Shown here: positions 55,080 through 64,000 of the stretch, in pieces | Numbering within the stretch: the stretch's first letter is position 1 | Layout: every line of letters begins with the position of its first letter | DNA from: Rhododendron vialii | Taxonomy: Eukaryota > Streptophyta > Magnoliopsida > Ericales > Ericaceae | DNA length: 64,000 nt | Reading direction: 5' to 3' | Assembly: GCF_030253575.1 (NCBI RefSeq) | Contig: NC_080557.1 | Location: 43,786,501-43,850,500 of the forward strand | Program-made: the position numbers and the translations under genes | Notes under the pieces: model-generated | Databases searched by the model: none | Seen by the model: the letters and a program-made list of their open reading frames with translations, nothing else | What the model was told of the DNA's origin: nothing

Positions 55080-57317
55080 ATGGACGAGGATACTACCACT
55101 TCCAACATGCTTCGCCGCATGTCAAGCCGGACTCGTAAGGTTGCGACGAAAATGGTCGCTGCACTTGCAAGCAGCGACAATCGAACACAGGTATCTCATT
55201 TTCCTTCCGTTTTTTCGCCTATCATTTGAATGCACAAGTTTTACTAGTAATTTTAGGGTTTAACTGAAAGTTTTGTAATTTGTATACCTTGTAGGCAGCC
55301 CTTGCTCGTCTTGAAGCTTTGGAGAATGACAATCCTGGAGCAGAGATGATAGAGATCAACAGCGATGACGAAGCTTCTCTTGACGACGAAGACCAAGGTT
55401 TATTCAAAATTGCTTTTTGTTTCCTCTTTACTAATCATTTTTGTTGGTTTTTGTTATCTGCAATCAAAGCATAACATTGATTTGGTGTTCTTTTAAGTTT
55501 TAATAGAGTATGAACAATTTGGCTTATTTTTGTCTTTATATTTGAATTTTTTTGAGCATGGATCACAATTTTTTACTTTTTTGATTCCTCTGTCAAGAAA
55601 ACTAATAATCCACAAAAATTTGACGCGAGACTAACAAATACGGAAAAGAATTGAATAAAGAGTAAGACAAAAAAGCCACTTGGCTTATTTAGCCAAACTA
55701 GGCCTTAATTAAATTTGAGTAAAATCTTCAGTTGATATGAGTTCAAGTTTAATTAATCGTAGAATTGAAAGAAGAGTCTAGTGGTTAAAGCTCATTTTGA
55801 CTTGTCTTGGAGTAAAGGAATGGAGATGGTCTTGGGTAGTTTTTAGAAGTTTGAGTGTGAGTCAAGATTCATAAAGGGCTGGAGTAGCATAAGCTTGTGT
55901 GATTGGTCTTAGGAATGACAATGCCTTCATGAAATTTTGTTTCTTGTAATTTGGTTCTTGTTGAGCATGCGAGATTGCGAATTCGTTTTTAGCTTTTGGC
56001 AAAACTGTTTATTTAATGATTGCCAGTTCTTCATATTCTTAACCTGGTAGCGATTTTGTTTTTGCACTGTTCTTTTTTCGACTTTTTTGGTGGATACCTT
56101 GCCTGAAATACATCATTGAGGAGATGATTTTGAAAGATTAACTAGCCAAGTTGAAACTAACTTTGCCCACACTTTTCATAATGTGGTATTAAGATAATGG
56201 ATTTATGGAGAATTTATCGGGGGAATGGATAATCATTTAGCCACTTCAATTCATCTTTTCCTTCACTATTTCCTTTCCCGCTGTAAATCCCTCTACAATT
56301 CCTTGATCCAGTCACGGCCTTCGAAGTTCCACGTGCTAGTTGACTGAGATATTTTGTTTCCATTTTCAGGCCAGACAAGAAAAATTTAATATGCAACCTT
56401 TCCAAGAGGAAATGGACTTTCCTCTGGTTTCTGAATTGTTTAAGATACATGTTCAATTGAGGGGATATATTGATCGTCGAATCTATGTCGTTCAATTTAA
56501 ATTTGCTTCAAGACTACATAAATTTAGTCAAAGCTAGAACTGGCGCAGCAGCGTTAACAAGTGACAAGCAAATATCATGAGTTTAATCTATTGACTAGGC
56601 ATACTGTGAGGTTCTTGTGACTAGAGAACCTTCCCTCTTCCTGATATGTGGCCTTTTTCTCTGACATCCAAGATTCAGTGGCTAAATTCCCTCCTGCATA
56701 TGTGCATTTGCAAGACTGAAGCAAGTATACTTAGTTTCACGTTACTCCATGTCTTGTAGAGAAGAATAAACGTAGTTCAAGTAGCTTACTCGTAGAATAC
56801 AGTCCTTTTCTTCTATTTGTTTTCTATAGCTTTTTGCTTCTTCATTCAAATTACCCTTTCTTTTTTTTTTTCACCAGTTTACACAAAGAAGCAGTCAAAA
56901 AGCACAAAACGTAAAACTCGTCAGGCAAAAGCACTTGAGAATGCTAAGAAGGCCCCCAGAACATTCCTGGAACTTTTGCATGAGGTAAAAATAGAACTGC
57001 TGCTTTGTTTACATTTCTCTATTTTCCTTTCTTTCAAGTCATGTTTCTCTTTTTGGCATCTATTTTCCTCTATGTTTGGATAAATGTATTCTGCAATATT
57101 CCTTAAAATACAGGCGAACCTGGAATCTTTGTCTCCTCACTTGCCTTCCTATTTAAGAGCAGCAGTGGGCCCTCCAAGCTCCTCCACACGTCGCCATTTC
57201 TGCACTGTTTGTGGATTCACTGCTAAGTATACATGTGTACGCTGTGGGATGCGGTTCTGTGCAATCCGCTGCCAAAATATACACAATGATACTCGTTGCC
57301 TAAAATTTGTTGCTTGA
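55080..57317 (+). CDS. SWC6: SWR1 complex subunit 6 (SWC6/SEF), HIT zinc-finger protein
   Basis: Four exons (55080-55190, 55295-55397, 56878-56984, 57114-57317) join in frame with GT..AG borders to give 174 residues, close to the Arabidopsis length (about 170). The N-terminus has the conserved SSRTRKVATKMVAAL and NRTQAALARLEALENDN. An acidic stretch follows (EINSDDEASLDDEDQ), then a basic segment (KRKTRQAKALENAKKAP). The zf-HIT domain at residues 137-169 has all ligands: Cys137, 140, 148, 151, 156, 160, His164 and Cys169. The protein ends in DTRCLKFVA like its relatives. SWC6 is a nuclear subunit of SWR1, which exchanges H2A for H2A.Z; Arabidopsis sef mutants flower early with reduced FLC. 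Intron 3 (1480 bases) contains a MITE. The gene lies tail to tail with the laccase. Confidence 0.95.
55515..55705. mobile_element. MITE in intron 3 of the SWC6-like gene
   Basis: TTTGGCTTATTTTTGTCTTT on the left and AAAAAAGCCACTTGGCTTAT on the right are inverted. TTTTTTGATTCCTCTGTCAAG resembles the element at 8575. The interior is shortened. Confidence 0.6.
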
Positions 57318-59565
57318 ATCATAAGAGGCTTAGGCTACTGAAAGTTGTAAGATTCATCACATTGAAAACTTACTTTTCTATTTCAGAGCTCTGTTTTCAT
57401 ATTGTATACCGAGATCACATCTTTTGTTGCCTTAATCTTAGCCTCCAGGGAACACAGTTTCATGCCAATGGTGCCATTTCTGACCTTGTACATTTTGTGA
57501 ATGACATAATCAGTCAGAATTAACTCGAAACTTAGTTGTCCAATACCTGATCTATCTTGCTCACATTCCTGGACTTCTACATTTTCCTCCATTTGCCAGT
57601 GTAGGGTGCATGTGGCAGGTGTGGCTCACTAGCTCTTACGTAGCAAATTTCTCTCAGTTAACATACATCTCAGGTACCACTTTGCTTGAACCAAATAAAG
57701 TTTTGCACGTTGTTAGTCACAACCACTTAGATAGTTCAGTAACGAGTGAGACACATTTAGGTTCTTTTGGCTGATTAGGTTTTGAGTCATTTGGGACATT
57801 TGAAAATTTTAGGCAACCTAGTCCGGCGACTCCGGCCATAAAGAGGATATGATGCACTCACCAGCTCTGTCAATTGATTTAAGGAATTTTATGATGTTAC
57901 TGAGGCCAATGGGTTTATTTTCTGGGATTCTTTAGTTTCCTAGGCAAATGCATATTGAGTTTGTTGCCTTTCTTGTTGAAACCTTTTAGGCAATTGCACT
58001 GATGAGTTTAATCATTCAGAAGCAGTTTGTAAAGGATATCGATTCTGGACGGCACCATGCCTCTCTTGCTCCGTTCGTATGAAACAGTAGGTTTATGCAT
58101 TGATTGGCATATGGTAACGTTAAAAATGTATAAAGATGTGGAATAAACATTAAATCACGGTACAGTTATCCTACAATTACCATTAGAATGGGTTGGGCAA
58201 GTCGTCCATTCACACAAAGGTCTTAGGGAAACATTTTGAACTTGCTACCTTGAAGTATTTCGATTAGGAAAATTTCTTCATTCTTAGTTTTACGTCATCA
58301 GTCATGCAAAGCAATTAACATAGAAGGGTGCATATGTAGTCTGAACCACCCGAAAAAAAGGGGCTCGGCCTTTCATCAATTTGGTCTAGTGTTTCCTCTA
58401 TTGAGACATACGTCAGGTGAGTGGTATTAATCAGATATGAAGCTGTGGTAAGATTGAATTTTGGGTAAGAATCTTTATGCTGATGAAGTGGGTAACAGTT
58501 GGTAGTTGATGATCCTAATCTGCTCAATTGTGAATAATCCTGATGTTTGAGGTTAATCTGACCTCAGTTTCAGCCATCAAGTACCAAACACTCAATCTCC
58601 GGTTCGACTGGAGTTAGGTAATGAATGAACTTAAGCAAACCATAAGCCGCTCATCGATTTTTTAGTATGGTAGCTTCAGAGCATGGTGGAAGATGGATAT
58701 CCATATGCCAGCAGAAAATGCTTGACAGCAAATTGCTACGTAGATTTACCAGGCTTGAATGTACTTGTTAGAAAATAAAAATTAGGGTTGAATGCTTAAG
58801 CCTGCTACCCACGTACCCTGACCTTGTCTATTTTTGGCCTGACCTGTCTGGGTAGATGATTTGCTTCAATCAAGGTACTGATTAATTTGGAAGTCAATAC
58901 AATGAGGAAGGTTTGGGTAGTTTGTTTTCCCGTTCTTTAGAAGGCTGAAAAGACCATCAGTACTTAGACATGATTTCGACTATACTTTCAAAGATTAGGT
59001 AGCAAACCAAGGGAATCATAAGGGCAAGTACATGTAAATGTATGTATCTTTGTGCTTTTTTCTTGTCGTGTTTTGGTGCATGCCTCTGCAAATTTTTAAT
59101 TATCAACTTTAGATTTTGATGTCATTGAAATGACCTGGTCTATAATGTATTGTTGGACTTTTCTGTTCATCTTGGATATTCTGATGAGATTAGGTATCTA
59201 TTTCCAGGCAGTAATGAAGTTAGTTATGCCTGCTGCCTCACAAGAATTCTGACATCCCAGTTGAAACACCCAAAAAGTTAACCTTGAAGACGAAACCAGT
59301 GCAGATCTAAAACAACCTTGAAGATTAAACTCCGTGACATACATTATTCAATGGAAACATAGAATCGAATTCTTGGTAACAATCCAGCAAAACCAACAAA
59401 AGAGAAAAATGCTGCAGTAGGCTGCAAAGGCAATTGCAGGTGACCTAGATGCATGATGTTCTCCAAACATTGGAGATCAAGAATAAGCAAAACTTTCATA
59501 AAACTAGTGACTAGTGAGAACATCTTCTTATTTGTGGAAACAATTTTGCTCTGTTGATCAATGTC
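57318..59565. other. Convergent intergenic region between SWC6 and the laccase
   Basis: It holds the 3' ends of both genes. I see no third gene: open frames are short and no motif is recognised. The AT content is more even than in the repeat-rich part of the window. Confidence 0.45.
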
Positions 59566-61780
59566 TTAGCATGGAGGCAGATCGGCTGGAGGGGGTGATA
59601 CGGACTGCAATTTCCCTATACCATTTTCAACCAGGAATGACATAGCCAGACCCCAGGCGAGATGAGTGTCTATGTGACAGTGAAATAACCAAACTCCTGT
59701 TTCAAAAAGAAAGGAAAAGGAATCAATAAAACGAGGATAAGTTATGTACATGGTCGCAATCGAAATGGGTTAAACTGGAATATAGATTCATGTTTGAAAT
59801 TACCCGGATTATCAGCAACAAACCGGATTACTGCCCATCCGCCAACAGGGACGTCAATAGTATTTCGTACAGGTGGATCAATGAGGTTAAATGATGGTGT
59901 ATCTCTTCTACGATTAAAGTTACCAAATCCTTGTCCGACAACAAAGAAGTGGTATCCATGGAGATGTATAGGGTGGTCTTCTGTTGAGAAGATACCTGTA
60001 TCTTGAAGCACAATTTGTACCGTGGATCCGAACTTTAGTTTATAGAGCTTAGTCCCAAACCTAGGTTGCCACAGTGCACGACTCACGGTGCCCGTGTAGT
60101 TGAATTTTATCGGCGGCACAGGTGGGAAGTCTGTTGTGAAGATACCGGGTATGTTTTGGTAATACGCTTGGAGTAAAGAGGCCCTTCTTGGCAACACAAA
60201 TGACACATTGTTCATGCTGGCAGCAAAACGAGTATTGTTAGGCCCTTGGCATCGGGGTCCAGGAGCGCAGTTGACAAACCCTAACCCAATTGTGAAAAAC
60301 AAGTTCTTGTCAATCTTGGTCGGGACTGCAACCTTGCCGAAACTTTTTAATTGTGCCGAGAATGCCGTCACGGTCGCCGTGTCGTTGAAGGCGGGTAACC
60401 GTGGTAAGATCGGTCTTGAGGGAACCCCCCTTTTGGCAGATTGATATTCAAGGATTGCAGTTGTGGTGGTATTGTCAAACGGCGCATTCTGGGCAGTAGC
60501 GTAGGCACGAGCTGCCATGTAGTAGCGTCCAGGTGTCTGATCGGCAGTGAGAAGGACATTGGTCGTCTGACCGGGTCCCAACATGATGGTGGAGGTGGTG
60601 AAGGGCTTGGTATAGGCGGCGTCGGCTTCCACAACGGTGAGTCTGTGGTTTGCCACCTTGAAGAAGAGTTGTTGATTGAGTGCAGCGTTGATGACTCTGA
60701 GGAGAATTGTATCCCCTGACTGCACAGGGAATCTTGTGGTACCTGAATCATCATCGAAATTTACGACACTCAATGTTATCGCCATGTGATGGCAAAAAAG
60801 GAGCGACTACAAGTTGTCAAGCAAGATTTGTGCAAACCTTTGCTGGAACATATGTATAGATCACCCGGTTGACCATTTATGGTGTATGCATCGGACACAT
60901 TGGGTGCTCCCCCCGTGAAAATTGCTAGTCTTTGGACACTAATAACATCCCTGTTCCACCATTCTCCTGCTCATCATAAATCAATATCGTCGTTATGTTG
61001 AGCTATTGAATGAGGAAAACGGTGGTTAATTCATCATTTGAGAGGGAAAGTTTGAGAGATTTTTTATTCGCTACCTAGAATAACAGGGATTTCATGCTTG
61101 GGTTTTGGGAAGGGGTATGAGGAGCCCAATTTAGGTAAGACTATCAGTGCTCCGTGAACAGTAGCTCTAAGAAATCTGCTGTGAGCATGCCACCAGAAGG
61201 TTCCCTCCTGATTTTCAATTGGGAACCGGTATGTGTAACTTGCTCCTGGCTGGATTGGACACTGAGTCACGTACTCGGGGCCATCTGCCCATGGTGTTCT
61301 CATCTGGCGAATTCCATGCCTGATATATGGAAGCACATTGAGCTCATAAGCATATGAAACCCTGAACATGCATTTTGGACATACAATGCATATATTGCAG
61401 TTTTTACAGAAGTTTAGTTCTACCAGTGGATGGTGACGTTGTAGCGGCCACTGTTCAGGACTTTGACAACAAGTGTGTCTCCATTATTGACTTGCAATGT
61501 GGGCCCCGGATACTGACCATTAACGGTGAGTATATTGTGGATTCTGCAGAGTCTGTTCTCTGGAGTTTGTTGTACCTATTTCAAGAAAGATCACATTTAG
61601 ACCCGAATTGAAACGACAAATGAGAGGAGCAGAAGAAGAAGATAGAATATGACATACAACAAAGTTGCGGTGGTGAGTCTTTGCATTTGCAAAAGAACCC
61701 ATCAGAGCTAGTAGTAAGAACAGAAGGCCTAAGAAGAAGCAGTTGCACTTCGGCTTTACATAGCCGTTATAAGCCTCCAT
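59566..61780 (-). CDS. Laccase (multicopper oxidase), secreted
   Basis: Six exons on the minus strand: 61780-61658, 61575-61424, 61319-61075, 60966-60838, 60742-59804 and 59696-59566. All are GT..AG with agreeing phases and encode 572 residues. A signal peptide covers about residues 1-33 (hydrophobic [16 protein letters not shown], likely cut after FANA). All four copper motifs are present: HWHG at 91-94, WWHAH at 134-138, HPIHLHG at 473-479, and [12 protein letters not shown] at 535-546, with Leu546 in the type 1 copper axial position. Plant laccases oxidise phenols in the cell wall using O2, some in lignin or flavonoid polymerisation. The copper cysteine is Cys536. The start at 61780 is the one that gives the signal peptide. 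The last exons resemble the LAC7/LAC14/LAC15 side of the family, but I cannot fix the subfamily. Confidence 0.95.
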
Positions 61781-61990
61781 CTTCTTGTCTTCACCCTTCA
61801 GCCTTCTGTTGTGTGAAGCCTAGAGTCTTATTTGAGTTAACACTACGTTACAGACTCGTTATTTATACAGAACTGAGGGCATAGGAACTGTCGATTTACT
61901 GAGAAAACTGGAAAGAGGTTTTTGCCTTTTGGGAGATTAGGTTATCAGTCAAAAGTGACACCAAAAGTATAAGGGCAAGCAAGTCCAACT
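61781..61990 (-). promoter_or_regulatory. Core promoter of the laccase gene
   Basis: On the minus strand TATAAATA (about 61859-61866) lies about 80 bases before the ATG, a normal distance for a TATA box with a short leader. The best-supported TATA box of a coding gene in the window. Confidence 0.6.
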
Positions 61991-62566
61991 CTAAAGGAGT
62001 TGGTGCACCCATTGTTGAACTAATGAAAGATTCAGTTATGGACTGATTGTTAAACTACTGCATGTTCTGTTATTGATCACTTTCAGAGTAGGGTTCATAT
62101 TACTGAGATTAACTGCACTTTTGAATTTGATGGCACAAATCGTACGGTTTACAATTATATTAGACTGTGGTCGGCAGAACCAGTGAATTTGAGAGTTATG
62201 GTGAAGTTGGTTAGCCAAACAATCCACCTGGAGATCTATGGATGGTCTCTAACCAACTGCTACATGGTCTCTAACCAACTGCTACTCATCATGAAATTAT
62301 TTACCTCAGTACTCTTCATTAGAATTTTTTTTTTTTGGCGCGGTAAGGGTTGTTTGGTCTAACATACGCATACCTCGACTAATCTCCCCTCTGATCAGGT
62401 CACCATCTAATATAGACCTAAGAATTCACGAGAAAAGTTCTGCGGCCTAGCTAGTACAAAGAACTATTTGCCTTTGTTGGAAGTCGAAATGGAGACTTCC
62501 ACAAGGCACTTAGACCTTCCGTTTCTACCATGTGAGCTAGATCAAGAAAATTGAACACGCATTGAG
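61991..62566. other. Upstream of the laccase; repeat fragments
   Basis: No gene. 62335-62560 has features of a SINE-like or LINE-like tail (poly-T at 62327-62338, then GGCGCGGTAAGGGTTG.. to ..CCATGTGAGCTAGATC). Limits uncertain. Confidence 0.35.
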
Positions 62567-62800
62567 AGGTCATGGTGTAGTGTGATGGCAAGCGATTTTA
62601 TTCTCCACGGGCTGAACGGGTTCGAGTCACGGAAATTAGCCCTTCTACAAATTGTGAAAGTAATGGTATCTGTCTGTCACCTTTTCGGACATATGCATTC
62701 GTATCGATATATCAATTTCCATTAGCATGATGCCCTCTATTAGTTCACATCAATCTAGACCGGAGCCAAGTGTTATTTGCTTAGAGCTCTGTGACTAAGG
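62567..62800 (+). mobile_element. tRNA-derived SINE-like element
   Basis: An A-box-like TGGTGTAGTGTGATGGCAAG (about 62573) and a good B box, GGGTTCGAGTC (about 62628-62638), are spaced as in a tRNA-derived promoter. Unrelated sequence follows for about 150 bases. A second, diverged partial copy lies at about 62868-62960 (TGGTGTAGTCTTAAG and CACGAGAATTAACCTTC). Confidence 0.5.
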
Positions 62801-64000
62801 GTGGAGGGATGTTACAGCAAATGGACTTAGAAAAAACCCAAGTTGAAATAGCATAGTACGATTGGTGTAGTCTTAAGTATTTGACCTACTGTCCATACAT
62901 CCCGCCTCAGCTCTTGGTGGTTTTAGTCACGAGAATTAACCTTCGAACAAATGATCTTTTCCGCAATCGTGTTACTCTCTCCGTTTCTGAAAGTTACCTA
63001 TGTTTTACAACTTTGATTCAACCAAAGCAAATGAATTAAGGCCATTAAGCTGCTTACGGCTACGAAAACGCGATGACCGAAAACATGTAATTATGGATAG
63101 TAAAACTGGATTAAGTGGGTTCTATAGTTTTATTAGTGCATAAACATCTAATCCATGAATAGCTACCTAACCAGACCAGGCCATGCCAAAAGGTTCGGTT
63201 ACCAATCGCACTGACATAGGAATGGTTGTAGCCCGCCAGGTTTAAAAAAATGACTTAAGGTATCTTAGGTACATTCTCTAATCAGTATGCTTTATTTAAT
63301 TTCAAAAAGATTTAAAATAGAATCAAGTGAGGCTTTACTATAATAATTTAATCAAAGTTGAAAGAGTCCAAGGAAGAAACCTTCCAATATCTTGAAACCC
63401 ACTCAAGTTGACCTTGACCAACCGGCGCACCACGAAATATCCTTTGCCACCATTGTTTGACCCTTCCAAAAGCTTTTATTGATTAGAAAATCTTTTTCTT
63501 ATTAATCAGATATTTGAATCAACTAATGAGCACCTCAATGAATCCCACACCAATTTTACCGTCCATTAGCAGAGCAGAAATTAAACTCTGGACAAATCCA
63601 TATATAGATTTGTCCTGTGGCAGTTGATAGCATCTAAAAGGTTTCGAACGTGAGATCTAGGAGGAAGTAAACCCCTAACTACCAAGCCTTAGAAACTTTT
63701 TTTATTTATTTATGTTTGCAGCAATGTTTTACTAGCATATGCATCTACAATAAGAGAAGAAATACCACTAGAAAAATTATTGCTGAAATAACTTTCTTTG
63801 TGCTTGTGTGAATGGCTGCATTGGTTACTTTGTTTGAACCAGTTCTTCTTCACAAGCAACATAAGAACAATTTCTTCTTCCTTTTGACTGTCAAAAAATC
63901 TGAAATCAATTCCTTTCAAACAAATACATCTAAAGGGAAGATACACCAGGTGTGATGATACCACAATGATTGAGGTTCTACACTTCTGAGGCTAACATAC
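62801..64000. other. Right-end intergenic region
   Basis: No supported gene. A Stowaway-like left end (TACTCTCTCCGTTTCTGAAA) lies at about 62974, with a possible partner TCAAAGTTGAAAGAG at about 63353-63367. The rest is single-copy AT-rich sequence. Confidence 0.4.

Noticed and set aside
54606-55138. Plus-strand frames of 121 and 126 codons just before the SWC6 start
   Set aside because: They cover the promoter and leader, with Pro/Ser-rich low complexity; the SWC6 start at 55080 is fixed by homology.
60368-60754. Minus-strand frame of 128 codons overlapping laccase exon 5
   Set aside because: A different frame of the laccase exon; the laccase frame carries the copper motifs.

Overview
The window is nuclear DNA of a flowering plant, most likely a eudicot. 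Its genes have plant introns with GT..AG borders and protein families found only in plants (a UGT87A glycosyltransferase, a multi-exon laccase). It also has a MIR390 hairpin, a nuclear tRNA-Gly, and very many foldback MITEs, Stowaway elements, SINE-like units and retrotransposon fragments. I cannot assign a species.

Layout. Positions 1-22914 hold three tandem UGT87A genes, all on the + strand and all apparently intact over three exons (371-4742, 9483-12794, 20933-22914). The first two lie in a tandem duplication with a unit of about 8 kb (about 1-7900 and 7900-16150). Each unit also carries a relic of a mitochondrial carrier of the mitoferrin (MIT) type downstream of the UGT. Transposons have since remodelled the two units differently. 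From memory, Arabidopsis has the same neighbours (two UGT87A genes next to a mitochondrial iron carrier on chromosome 2), so the association looks ancient. Positions 23300-26350 are AT-rich repeats. A tRNA-Gly(GCC) lies at 26891-26961, followed by a small gene for an acidic, unrecognised protein (27159-27724). A decayed copy of that gene's first exon lies at 19704-19742.

Positions 28000-54700 contain no protein-coding gene that I can support. They are largely a mosaic of foldback MITEs, microsatellites, SINE-like pieces and LTR pieces. The exception is a well-formed MIR390 locus (TATA box 42606, miR390 at 42707-42727, star at 42773-42793), which a protein-only annotation would miss.

The right end has a four-exon gene for the SWC6/SEF zinc-finger HIT subunit of the SWR1 chromatin remodeller (55080-57317, +). 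It faces, tail to tail, a six-exon secreted laccase (61780-59566, -). The genes do not form a pathway. The only clustering by function is the UGT87A tandem array.

I found no new multi-gene system. The observations most worth following are the MIR390 gene, the UGT87A/mitoferrin duplication whose sister copy gives empty sites for the transposon insertions, and a set of foldback MITEs that share one core but have different ends.
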